From contig NZ_AWSQ01000002.1 in assembly GCF_000498575.2 (NCBI RefSeq), forward strand, positions 436,301 to 480,664: a stretch of 44,364 nucleotides of DNA, read 5' to 3'. The stretch comes from Pseudomonas taeanensis MS-3. Lineage in GTDB: Bacteria > Pseudomonadota > Gammaproteobacteria > Pseudomonadales > Pseudomonadaceae. Below the pieces are notes generated by a model. That model was given only the letters and a program-made list of their open reading frames with translations. It was not told the origin of the DNA and made no database searches. Within the stretch, counting starts at the first letter, position 1. Each line of letters opens with the position of its first letter. The translations under genes were made by a program, and so were the position numbers. Below, one piece after another: positions 34,845 to 42,565 of this stretch.

Positions 34845-34892
34845 CCCACCCATCCAGCGGATCTAACTGTGTTAGGCCGCTGGATGGGTGGG
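34845..34892. repeat. 48-bp nested hairpin downstream of the UPF0149 gene
   Basis: CCCACCCATCCAGCGG (34845-34860) and CCGCTGGATGGGTGGG (34877-34892) pair perfectly over 16 bp. The loop itself holds a second stem, CTAAC-TGT-GTTAG. There is no T-tract on either side. Together with the MITE-like element it fills the 315-bp gap between the SpoIIAA-like and UPF0149 genes. Confidence 0.7.
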
Positions 34893-34960
34893 CGAAATAC
34901 CCTGTTTCTGGCACTCGCGAGCTGGCGTTGTTGCGGTGTGGATCTTCGCTGCTGCCGCCC

Positions 34961-35515
34961 TTAGCGCTGAGCCACCCAGTGGTCATGCAAGGCATGGGCA
35001 GCCGCTTCGATGGCCTCTATCTGCTGACGATGTTGCGCCACATCCAGATCCGCCGGGGGTTCGAAGTTGTCCTGCTCGGCGCAGAAGGCAATCGCCTGCA
35101 ACTGCGCGGCCAGGGGCGTTGGCAGTTCGGGCCAGTTGCCCACGGCGACGCCACGCAGGTAACCGAAGCACCACTCTTCAGCCAGGGTCAGTGGCTGGGC
35201 ATGGTGTTCGGTCTGTTCGAAGCGTGGCTTGAACGCCTGCGCATGCATAGCCAGCTGGGTGGCCAGTGCGTTGATGTGACGCACGCTCAGTTCGATGAAC
35301 TGCTTGCCCTCATCAGGGCTCTGCCAATCCGGATTCTGCCCGCCCCAGATGGCCGGGAACCACTCGGCGATATCCACCTGTACCGGGCTGGAGACCAAGG
35401 CGGTGAAGTAACCATCGAGCTCGGAGGCGTTGAGCACGGAGTGATCGTCGCCGTACTTCAGCAGGGTGTCTTCGATGAGCTCGAAGTCGCTGGCATCGAG
35501 GGGTTGGTCTTGCAT
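34961..35515 (-). CDS. UPF0149 (YecA/YgfB) family protein
   Basis: A 184-residue protein of the YecA/UPF0149 family: LDASDFELIEDTLLKYGDDHSVLNASELDGYFTALVSSP, EWFPAIWGG, and LTLAEEWCFGYLRGVAVG, all family hallmarks. Many YecA proteins end in a SEC-C zinc-binding motif (C-x-C...C-C/H); it is absent here, the protein ending HDHWVAQR. The family is poorly characterised, with some members linked to ribosome or protein-quality functions. It is a monocistronic leftward gene, with the nested hairpin about 70 bp beyond its stop. Confidence 0.85.
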   Translation of the reverse strand: MQDQPLDASDFELIEDTLLKYGDDHSVLNASELDGYFTALVSSPVQVDIAEWFPAIWGGQNPDWQSPDEGKQFIELSVRHINALATQLAMHAQAFKPRFEQTEHHAQPLTLAEEWCFGYLRGVAVGNWPELPTPLAAQLQAIAFCAEQDNFEPPADLDVAQHRQQIEAIEAAAHALHDHWVAQR

Positions 35516-35880
35516 AAAAATGTTCCTTCGCTTATCGGGCGCCGCAACGCGTTGTGGAAAAGGGCCCCATCCGCCTGGAAAAACAAGCGCATGGTTCTCG
35601 GAGGCGTCCTATTGCGCACTGCTGGAGATGATTCGGCAAGCGCATTGAGCAAAGTCATGAGGTTGAGGTCAATCGCCACCGGTTGTTCAGGGTCGGTTCT
35701 GGTAGTTCGTGACCGGCAGTTTCGAAGCGTAGTGGCCAATCGCAGAATCTGGCGGACAAGTGAGCGTTGTCCACCCTACGCAGCTCCGAAGTCCGCGTAG
35801 GGTGGAAGGCCACCCCGTGGAAAACCGCGGAGTGTTTTTCAGCAATTGTTATCCAGGCTAGCTCGCTGACATACCCTGCT
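35516..35880. other. Intergenic region with GTAGGGTGGA-type hairpin
   Basis: No gene with supporting features is seen in these 365 bp. TCCACCCTACGC (35770-35781) and GCGTAGGGTGGA (35795-35806) form a perfect 12-bp inverted repeat with a 13-base loop, of the same kind as the repeats near 2551-2676. The stretch next to 35881 marks the border of the lower-GC ArsR/flavin-reductase block. Confidence 0.55.
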
Positions 35881-37119
35881 CTAAACGTGGTCTCTCAGGC
35901 GAGCGAAGGCTTTAAGCCAGGCGTCGCAGCGTCCCGCGTCGCGCACGTCATAGAGGCTCATGGCGGACTCGAGGTCCAAACTGAATTCATCCTCGTTGTC
36001 TTCTGCGAGCGCAGTCAGCCGCATCGTATACCAAGCCGTCACACCACCCGGAGGGGTTGTATCGAATTTTGGAAACTCCGGGTCGCCACCACCGGCGCTC
36101 AACCACACGCGCGCAAGATTCGGATTGAGCGCCATGGCACGGCCCACGCTGACCATGTCGACAGCGCCGCTCTCGACGGCGTCAACTGCCTGTTGACGCG
36201 TCTTGAAGCCGCCGGTTGCCATGACTGGAATGGAGGTCGCCGTTTTCGCCCGGCGTGCAAAATCCAGGAAGTAAGGCCCGCTACCAGAGGTGCTATCCGA
36301 ACTTGCCGCGGCGCCCGGAAAATAGGTTCCGCCGCTGATATCGATCAGATCAATGGTTGTCTGATCGAGCATGCGGATCACCTCCATAGCCTCGTCTTCG
36401 GTCAGTCCACCTTCCAGTTTATCGGTCGAGTTGATCTTGATAGCAATCGCAAACGAAGCGCCAACAGCCTGCCGAACCGCCTCTATCACCTCGCTAACGA
36501 TGCGGAATCTCGCCTCGATTGATCCGCCATATCCGTCTGTCCGGCGATTGAACAACGGAGACAGGAATTGGCTTAAAAGAAAACCGTGTCCGGCATGAAT
36601 TTGCACCCCGCCAAATCCTGCGTCTTTGGCGATTGTCGCAGCCCTTGCGTAGATACCCGGCAGCTGCCCAATGTCGTCGAGGGTCATGCCCGCGCATTGC
36701 AGCCCTTCAATGTCCAGCGAGGATGGGCCCTTTGCTCGACTGATAGGCAAATGGGAAAGCGCTCCGGCATGTCCGAGTTGCGGCCAGAGATGCGCACCCT
36801 CAGTCGATCCCCGACGGGCCAAGGATCGCAGCGCTTTTTGATCTGTATCCGGTCCCAACACCAGATTTCCGGGTTTTTCGGGGTAGCGCGGATCACCCTG
36901 CACTTCGCCAATCAGCGACAAAGCTGCGCCACCTTCCGCCCAGCGCTCATAGAGCCGTGCTTGCGCTTCGGTAGCATCGCCTTTCCCGTCACCAAGGGAA
37001 TCCGACATTGCCGACTTTGTCAGTCGGTTTTTCAGAACCACACCACAGGGAAGCTCTAGTGGGCGGCCCAGCACATTTTCCGGCTTTGAGAAATCATGCT
37101 TGGTCGTTGACTGCGTCAT
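35881..37119 (-). CDS. Old Yellow Enzyme-family NADH:flavin oxidoreductase
   Basis: A 412-residue single-domain FMN ene-reductase-like protein. The barrel shows LKNRLTKSAMSDSLGD, LWPQLGHAGALS, GVQIHAGHGFLLSQFLSPLFNRRTDGYGGS (residues about 167-196, with the catalytic His-x-x-His-type pair HAGH) and VMATGGFKTRQQAVDAVESGAVDMVSVGRAM, all typical of OYEs. Unlike the 678-aa flavoenzyme it lacks the iron-sulfur and Rossmann domains. It is the second gene after an ArsR-type regulator, 82 bp downstream. Base composition looks lower in GC than its neighbours, suggesting transfer. It may reduce activated alkenes or detoxify electrophiles. Confidence 0.9.
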   Translation of the reverse strand: MTQSTTKHDFSKPENVLGRPLELPCGVVLKNRLTKSAMSDSLGDGKGDATEAQARLYERWAEGGAALSLIGEVQGDPRYPEKPGNLVLGPDTDQKALRSLARRGSTEGAHLWPQLGHAGALSHLPISRAKGPSSLDIEGLQCAGMTLDDIGQLPGIYARAATIAKDAGFGGVQIHAGHGFLLSQFLSPLFNRRTDGYGGSIEARFRIVSEVIEAVRQAVGASFAIAIKINSTDKLEGGLTEDEAMEVIRMLDQTTIDLIDISGGTYFPGAAASSDSTSGSGPYFLDFARRAKTATSIPVMATGGFKTRQQAVDAVESGAVDMVSVGRAMALNPNLARVWLSAGGGDPEFPKFDTTPPGGVTAWYTMRLTALAEDNEDEFSLDLESAMSLYDVRDAGRCDAWLKAFARLRDHV

Positions 37120-37135
37120 CGGGCCACCTAATCGT

Positions 37136-37150
37136 AATATTTAGATATTT
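37136..37150. promoter_or_regulatory. AATATTTAGATATTT motif between the ArsR gene and the flavin reductase gene
   Basis: An AT-rich, near-palindromic 15-bp motif 17 bp before the reductase start. It shares GATATTT with the motif upstream of the ArsR gene. Candidate second operator for the ArsR protein. Confidence 0.35.
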
Positions 37151-37201
37151 CGTTTTCTCTGCCAGCGACATGCCGGTCGTGACCAGGTGGCGTATCAACT
37201 G

Positions 37202-37510
37202 TCACGGCTTCAACAGTTCTTTCTCAACTTCATTGAGAAACGCTTGGATGTTGCCTTCATTGCGCCGGTAAAACGTCCACTGTCCATGACGTTCTGCAAC
37301 CACCAACCCAGCCTGCTTCAACACACCCATGTAGTTTGAAATCGTCGATTGCGACAACCCTGCCTTCTCTTGAATGTACGCAACACACACACCGTCCAAG
37401 TCGGCATGCTCTGGCAGCGAGGGCGGAAAGTTCGACCTGTCTTTCAGCCATTCAAGAATTCGGCGTCGCACAGGGTTGTTGAGGGCTGAAATCACGTTTT
37501 CTATATTCAT
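37202..37510 (-). CDS. ArsR-family winged-helix regulator
   Basis: A 102-residue ArsR/SmtB-type repressor. The winged helix is seen in VISALNNPVRRRILEWLKDR (residues 6-25), GVCVAYIQEKAGLSQSTISNYMGVLKQAGLVVAERHGQWTFYRRNE (about 40-85), with recognition helix SQSTISNYMGVLK. The metal-binding CxC of classical ArsR is absent; the single cysteine (DGVCVAYI) suggests a redox, electrophile or other non-arsenic signal. It is upstream of the flavin reductase gene and on the same strand. Its own start region holds the TATC-TC-GATA dyad. It likely represses the two-gene operon. Confidence 0.88.
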   Translation of the reverse strand: MNIENVISALNNPVRRRILEWLKDRSNFPPSLPEHADLDGVCVAYIQEKAGLSQSTISNYMGVLKQAGLVVAERHGQWTFYRRNEGNIQAFLNEVEKELLKP

Positions 37511-37519
37511 AAATCAAGG

Positions 37520-37529
37520 TATCTCGATA
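37520..37529. promoter_or_regulatory. TATC-TC-GATA dyad upstream of the ArsR gene
   Basis: A perfect 4-bp dyad with a 2-bp spacer, in the sequence GGTATCTCGATATTTGGG, 10 bp before the ArsR start. It shares GATATTT with the motif at 37136-37150. Candidate autoregulatory operator. Confidence 0.4.
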
Positions 37530-37958
37530 TTTGGGAATTAGTCAACCGCAGCATTTACTACGGCCTGCTCTCGGATTTTGGCTGGATGGTCTCACAACCA
37601 TAAGCGGAGTCAGCTTTTGACACTTTTCGCAGAATTGATGCGATCCAGTTTCAGGCACATTGGGCTCCGGCTGGCTGTCTACCGCAGGGTAAGAGGGGGT
37701 GCAATCTTCAGTGCTACATCTCAGGTAATGTGCTTGGCACGTCCTGGTAGTAAGTGCAGAGCGAGGCAATCGCTAAGCAACATCTTGAGTCTGCGACTCA
37801 TCAGACATTTCGCCATAGCCGGCAATCGTCGGCGAAAAGTCGTGCCGAGTTGGCCCGTCGTTATCGGTCGTGTAGAAAAAGGGGGCGGATTTGTTGCCAC
37901 GCGCGAATCATCCGCACGTGGCCGACAACAGCCCGCCACCTTTCTCTATGTAGATAAA

Positions 37959-37984
37959 ACAAGGGCCGCTAAAGCGGCCCTTGT
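37959..37984 (-). terminator. Terminator of plsB
   Basis: ACAAGGGCCGCT (37959-37970) and AGCGGCCCTTGT (37973-37984) form a 12-bp stem, the innermost pairs opening to make the loop. On the minus strand GTTTTATCTAC follows, a T-rich tail. It stands 18 bp past the plsB stop. Confidence 0.85.
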
Positions 37985-38002
37985 GCATTGCCGGCTAAGA
38001 CC

Positions 38003-40486
38003 TCAAACCACTTCCAGCGCATCCTCGCTGCGATCCATCGCCACCTGGCGGATCGACAGGCGCAGTTCGGCCGGCAGGACGCGTTTGGCAGCGCCTTCGA
38101 CCAGTTCGTTGAGCAGGGGGTGGTGGCTGAGCTTGCCGGCTTCGTCCTGGCGCAGCACGCCTTCGTCCAGCAGGCTCTGGATGAAGTGGCGGAACAGGCT
38201 CTTGTCGAAGAATTCCGGGGCGTTGAGGCCATGCAGGATCGACAGGCGCTGGGCCATGACGGTACAGAGATCTTCCAGGTCTTCGGCGCTGATCGCGTTC
38301 TGTCCGGCGTTGAGCAGCAAGGCGGTGGCCATGTAGAAGCGCTGCAGGGTCTGGGCGATGGCGCGCGAGAGCAGGGTCAGCAGGACGAACTGCCGCGAGC
38401 TGGGCGCCGGGCGGATATACACGTCGCCTTCGACCTTGAGCAGGCCTTGCTCGACGAACGCCCCTAGCCACTGGTCGACCACGCCATCCAGCTGCTCCAG
38501 CGTATAGCGGATAAACAGCTCGGACTGCAGGTAGGGGTAGAGCGCGCGGGTGAAGCGCAGGATCTGCTCGCGGCTGATCCGCGCGCTGCTCTGGAAGAAG
38601 CTGGCCAGCAGTGCGGGCAGGGCGAAGATGTGCAGCACGTTGTTGCGGTAGTAGGTCATCAGCACCGCGTTGTGCTCGTCCAGATAGAGGATCTTGCCGA
38701 GGGCATCGCTCTGTTCGGCGAGCAGGTGCATGCCCTTGACGTAGTCGATCAGCACCTGGCCGTCGCCGTCCGGCAGGGTGGTGTGCGGCGAGTAGGGCAC
38801 GCGGCGCAGCAGCGCCAGGTAGAGGTCGAGTACCCGGACCAGGGCGAGGTCGTCCAGGGCCAGCTTGCTGGTCGACAGCAGCGCCAGCGCAACCAGGTTG
38901 ACCGGGTTGATCGCGGCGGCTTCGTTGAGGTGCTGGGCCACTCGTTCGCCGAGGCGGTTGGTGACCTCGTTGAGCCAGCTCGGGCGAAATTGCGGGCCGA
39001 GTGCCTGGCTGCGCCAGTCCGGTTGCTGCTGGTCGAGGAACTCGGCCAGTTTGATTGGCTCGCCGAAGTTGACCGAGACCTGGCCGAAGCGCTGCTTGAG
39101 TGCGCCGATGACCTTGAAGATGTCGAAGATCGACTCCTTCTTCTTGCTCGCGCCGCGTAATTCGCCGAGGTAGGTGCGGACCTCCAGTACCCGCTCGTAG
39201 CCGATGTACACAGGCACGAACACCACCGGCAGGCGATTGCTGCGCAAGAAGCTGCGCAGGGTGATGGCCAGCATGCCGGTTTTCGGCCTGAGCATGCGCC
39301 CGGTGCGTGAGCGTCCGCCTTCGACGAAATACTCGACCGGGAAGCCCTTGCTGAACAGGGTGTGCAGGTACTCGTTGAACACAGCGGTGTACAGCGGGTT
39401 GCCCTTGAAGGTGCGGCGCATGAAGAAGGCGCCGCCGCGGCGCAGCAAACCGCCGATTACTGGCATGTTGAGGTTGATGCCGGCGGCGATATGCGGCGGG
39501 GTCAGGCCATTCTTGAACAGCAGGTAGGACAGCAGCAGGTAGTCGATATGGCTGCGGTGGCAGGGCACGTAGATCACCTCGTGACCCTGGGCCACTTCCT
39601 GCACGCCCTCGATGTGGTTGACCTTGATGCCGTCGTAGATCTTGTTCCAGAACCAGCTGAGCAGCAGTTCGAGGAAGCGGATCGCCGTGTAGGTGTAGTC
39701 CGAGGCGACCTCGTTGCCATAGCGCAGCGCCAGGGCTTCGGCCTTGTCGAGCGGGATGTTCTCGCGCTGGCTTTCCTCGAGAATCGCCTGGCGCACCTGC
39801 GGGCCGTGCACCAGGCCCTTGACCAGGTTGCGCCGGTGCGACACGTCGGGGCCGATCACTGCGGCTTTCTGGTTGCGGAAGTGCCCCCGCAGCATGCGCT
39901 GGACCATGCGCAGGGTGCGCTCGTGGCCTTTGTCCTGTTCGACCAGTTCGCGCAGGTGGATCGGCGTGGAGAACTGCACGCGGGTCTTGCGCCCGAGGAT
40001 CAGGATGCTGACCAGCCGGCGCAAGCGCCCGGTGACCGCCCAGCTATCGGCGAACAGCAGCTTCCAGGCGCTGGTTTCGCGGTCAGGCGACTGACCCCAG
40101 AACACGCTGACCGGGATGATCTGCGCGTCGTCCACGGCGTGTTGATTCAACGCCCCGACCACCCGCGCCAGGGTCGGCGAGCTGCCGCGCTTGTCCTGCC
40201 GGCCGAGCCAGTCCGGCTCCGGGGTCAGGTAGAAGAAGGCCGCCGGCTCGAGCACTCCGCCGACCTCGACCGGCAGCACCGGGCGCGGCAGGCCGGCTTT
40301 CTGGCACTCCGTATCGATCACCGCCAGGTCGCTCAGCGACGGCTGTTGCAGCACATAGAACACCGGCTTGCTGCGGTCGAGCTTGAGGCTGAAGGCCGAC
40401 TGGTTGATGGTTTCCGAGCGTACCCACAGGTACAGAAGGCGACGCAGGCTGCCGAACACGAGACGGCGAAACGGGGAGCGGGTCAT
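38003..40486 (-). CDS. plsB: Glycerol-3-phosphate 1-O-acyltransferase PlsB
   Basis: An 827-residue membrane-associated acyltransferase that makes lysophosphatidic acid from glycerol-3-phosphate and acyl-ACP/CoA, the first step of phospholipid synthesis. The catalytic HX4D motif is H310-D315 in [12 protein letters not shown]. Further acyltransferase blocks are [34 protein letters not shown] and [18 protein letters not shown] chose the ATG at 40486 ([18 protein letters not shown]), giving the usual Pseudomonas length (about 830); the frame runs 150 bp further upstream without signs of coding. Divergent from the ABC exporter operon, with a terminator just downstream. Confidence 0.95.
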   Translation of the reverse strand: MTRSPFRRLVFGSLRRLLYLWVRSETINQSAFSLKLDRSKPVFYVLQQPSLSDLAVIDTECQKAGLPRPVLPVEVGGVLEPAAFFYLTPEPDWLGRQDKRGSSPTLARVVGALNQHAVDDAQIIPVSVFWGQSPDRETSAWKLLFADSWAVTGRLRRLVSILILGRKTRVQFSTPIHLRELVEQDKGHERTLRMVQRMLRGHFRNQKAAVIGPDVSHRRNLVKGLVHGPQVRQAILEESQRENIPLDKAEALALRYGNEVASDYTYTAIRFLELLLSWFWNKIYDGIKVNHIEGVQEVAQGHEVIYVPCHRSHIDYLLLSYLLFKNGLTPPHIAAGINLNMPVIGGLLRRGGAFFMRRTFKGNPLYTAVFNEYLHTLFSKGFPVEYFVEGGRSRTGRMLRPKTGMLAITLRSFLRSNRLPVVFVPVYIGYERVLEVRTYLGELRGASKKKESIFDIFKVIGALKQRFGQVSVNFGEPIKLAEFLDQQQPDWRSQALGPQFRPSWLNEVTNRLGERVAQHLNEAAAINPVNLVALALLSTSKLALDDLALVRVLDLYLALLRRVPYSPHTTLPDGDGQVLIDYVKGMHLLAEQSDALGKILYLDEHNAVLMTYYRNNVLHIFALPALLASFFQSSARISREQILRFTRALYPYLQSELFIRYTLEQLDGVVDQWLGAFVEQGLLKVEGDVYIRPAPSSRQFVLLTLLSRAIAQTLQRFYMATALLLNAGQNAISAEDLEDLCTVMAQRLSILHGLNAPEFFDKSLFRHFIQSLLDEGVLRQDEAGKLSHHPLLNELVEGAAKRVLPAELRLSIRQVAMDRSEDALEVV

Positions 40487-40902
40487 ACGAAGTCTGCTGG
40501 CTAGGTAAAACGAGCGATTGCTCGGGGCGCCTAGTGTGACGGATCGCACGCGTGCCGGCAAAATCTTGTAACTGCTTGATTCGCCGAGCATAGCCTGGGC
40601 GGCGGGGGTACATGCCTGAGCAAAACCCAAGTTCAAGACGACGCATAATCCATCATGGCCTCAGAAGACCCGGCGCCATGATGGCGACGTTGAAGGTAGC
40701 CCGGATGCAATCCGGGAGCGGGTGGGCTGATGGAGGATTTTCCCCGGATTGCATCCGGGCTACCCAGTGCAAGGCTCTTGCTCCCTTGGTTGCCGGCTTG
40801 CACTGGCCATGGCCGACTCCTTATAGTCCGCCGGCACTTAAACGCCCGGCTTGCTCCTGCACGGGTAGCGAGCGGGGCCTGTTACCGCAATGGTGAAAGG
40901 CC
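40487..40902. other. Divergent intergenic region plsB / ABC exporter
   Basis: These 416 bp hold the promoters of two divergent genes and copy 3 of the GTAGCCCGGAT element. No gene is seen; the apparent plsB extension into 40487-40636 lacks a plausible start context. Confidence 0.55.
40696..40763. repeat. GTAGCCCGGAT interspersed inverted-repeat element, copy 3
   Basis: 68 bp with arms GTAGCCCGGATGCAATCCGG and CCGGATTGCATCCGGGCTAC, perfectly complementary, between divergent plsB and the ABC exporter operon. The spacer differs from that of copies 1 and 2. Confidence 0.88.
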
Positions 40903-41826
40903 ATGATTGAAATAAGAAACCTGACCAAGCGTTTTGCACAACACACTGCAGTCGACAACCTGTCGTTCCGCGTCCAGCAGGGGGAGGTGCTGGGCTTTCT
41001 CGGCCCGAACGGTGCCGGCAAGTCCACCACCATGAAGATGTTGACCGGTTTCCTCGCGCCGACTTCGGGCACGGCGAGCATCCTCGGTTTCGACATCCAG
41101 CAAGACACCCTCAAGGCCCAGCGACAGATCGGCTACCTGCCGGAAGGTGCGCCCTGTTATGAAGACATGACGGTGCGCGGTTTCCTCGAATTCATCGCCG
41201 CGGTGCGTGGCTACCAGGGCGCCGAAAAGCGCGAGCGGGTGGCCAGGGCGGTGGCTCAACTCGAGCTCGAGCCCGTCCTCGGCCAGTCCATCGAGACCCT
41301 GTCCAAGGGCTTCAAACGTCGGGTCGGCCTGGCCCAGGCGATCCTGCATGATCCCAAGGTGCTGATTCTCGATGAGCCCACCGATGGCCTCGATCCGAAC
41401 CAGAAGCACCAGGTGCGCAAGCTGATCCAGAGCCTGGCGCACGACAAGATCGTGATCATCTCCACCCATATCCTCGAAGAGGTCAGTGCGGTGTGCACCC
41501 GTGCGGTGGTGATCGGCCAGGGCCGGCTGCTGGCCGATGGCACGCCGCTGGAGCTGGAGAGCCGCTCGCGCTACCACCAGGCGGTCACCCTGGTGGCCGA
41601 CCAGGCCCTGGATCGGCAAGCGCTGGCGGCACTGCCGGGGGTAGCCGGGGTGGAGGAGAACGCCCGCGAGCACAGCCTCAGTGTGCTGGCCAAACCCGGT
41701 GAGGTGATCTTGCCGCAGGTCAACGGGCTGATCGCCGAGCGCGGCTGGAAGGTCAGTGAGCTGAATGTCGAGCGCGGGCGCCTGGATGAAGTGTTCCGTA
41801 GTCTGACCCGTGGGGAGGTGGTATGA
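40903..41826 (+). CDS. ABC-2-type exporter ATP-binding protein (GldA-like)
   Basis: A 307-residue ATPase. Walker A is GPNGAGKST (about 37-45), the signature is LSKGFKRRVGLAQAI, and Walker B is VLILDEPTDGLDPNQ. The C-terminal ~80 residues (QAVTLVADQALDRQALAALPGVAGVEEN...) are the usual extension of exporter ATPases of the CcmA/NodI/GldA group. Its stop overlaps the permease start (ATGA), so the genes are coupled. From memory this corresponds to PA3672 of P. aeruginosa, next to plsB as here. The cargo is unknown. Confidence 0.92.
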   Translation: MIEIRNLTKRFAQHTAVDNLSFRVQQGEVLGFLGPNGAGKSTTMKMLTGFLAPTSGTASILGFDIQQDTLKAQRQIGYLPEGAPCYEDMTVRGFLEFIAAVRGYQGAEKRERVARAVAQLELEPVLGQSIETLSKGFKRRVGLAQAILHDPKVLILDEPTDGLDPNQKHQVRKLIQSLAHDKIVIISTHILEEVSAVCTRAVVIGQGRLLADGTPLELESRSRYHQAVTLVADQALDRQALAALPGVAGVEENAREHSLSVLAKPGEVILPQVNGLIAERGWKVSELNVERGRLDEVFRSLTRGEVV

Positions 41827-42557
41827 CGCAGTTGCCGATAATCTTCAAACGCGAGCTGGCGAGCTACTTCGCCACGCCGCTGGCCTATGTATTTATCGTG
41901 ATCTTCCTGGTGTTGTCCGGGGTGTTCACTTTCTACCTGGGCGGCTTCTTCGAGAGTGGCCAGGCCAACCTCGCACCGTTCTTCAATTTCCACCCCTGGC
42001 TGTACCTGTTCCTGGTGCCAGCCATCGCCATGCGCCTGTGGGCCGAGGAGCGCAAGTCCGGCTCCATCGAACTGCTGATGACCCTGCCGATCACCCGCTT
42101 CGAGGCGGTCACCGGCAAGTTCTTCGCCGCCTGGGTGTTCGCCGGTCTGGCGCTGCTGCTGACCTTCCCGATGATCATCACGGTCAATTACCTGGGTGAG
42201 CCGGACAACGGCGCCATCGTCACCGGCTATATCGGCAGTTGGCTGCTGGCGGGCGCCTATCTGGCGATCGGCTCGTGCATGTCGGCGCTGGCGAAGAACC
42301 AGGTGATCGCCTTCATCCTCGCGGTCAGCGTGAGCTTCCTGTTCATGGTCAGCGGTTTCCCCATGGTGCTCGACGGTTTCAGTGGCTGGGCGCCGCAGTG
42401 GCTGGTGGATGCCGTGGCCTCGCTGAGCTTTCTGACCCGTTTCGAGGCCATCAGCAAGGGCGTGATCGACCTGCGTGACCTGCTGTACTTCCTCACCCTG
42501 ATCACCGCCTGGCTGGCGGCGACCGCGGTGGTCATCGATCTGAAGAAAGCTGACTGA
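41823..42557 (+). CDS. ABC-2-type exporter permease (GldF-like)
   Basis: A 244-residue inner-membrane permease with about six hydrophobic segments, including PLAYVFIVIFLVLSGVFTFYL, WVFAGLALLLTFPMIITV, IAFILAVSVSFLFMVSG and LLYFLTLITAWLAATAVVI. The cytoplasmic LWAEERKSGSIELLMTLPITRFEAVTGKF block (about 73-101) is the ABC-2 signature of GldF/NosY-type permeases. It overlaps the ATPase gene by 4 bp and ends 8 bp before the GldG-like gene, so the three are one operon. Confidence 0.9.
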   Translation: MTQLPIIFKRELASYFATPLAYVFIVIFLVLSGVFTFYLGGFFESGQANLAPFFNFHPWLYLFLVPAIAMRLWAEERKSGSIELLMTLPITRFEAVTGKFFAAWVFAGLALLLTFPMIITVNYLGEPDNGAIVTGYIGSWLLAGAYLAIGSCMSALAKNQVIAFILAVSVSFLFMVSGFPMVLDGFSGWAPQWLVDAVASLSFLTRFEAISKGVIDLRDLLYFLTLITAWLAATAVVIDLKKAD

Positions 42558-42565
42558 GGACGCCC

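Larger units (their letters stand above)
37511..38002. other. Intergenic region between ArsR gene and plsB; operator and terminator only
   Basis: Of these 492 bp, the first 40 hold the ArsR promoter with its TATC-TC-GATA dyad (37520-37529), and the last 45 the plsB terminator. The middle (about 37560-37950) contains no ORF that I believe and no recognisable repeat, although it is lower in GC than plsB and may be decayed foreign DNA. Confidence 0.5.

Noticed and set aside
34863..34876. TCTAAC-TGT-GTTAG considered as an attC core pair
   Set aside because: The cores are only 3 bp apart inside a GC-rich hairpin with no cassette-type genes around; resemblance is chance.
35458..35739. 93-codon leftward frame upstream of the UPF0149 gene
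   Set aside because: It overlaps the start of the UPF0149 gene in another frame, and its product is low-complexity without recognisable features.
37728..37751. TGGCACG-type sequence considered as a sigma-54 promoter
   Set aside because: The TGGCACG half is present but no TTGC element follows at the required spacing, and no gene starts downstream on that strand.
40487..40636. N-terminal extension of plsB to 40636
   Set aside because: The extension lacks family similarity and a ribosome site, while the ATG at 40486 gives the usual length and a typical PlsB N-terminus.
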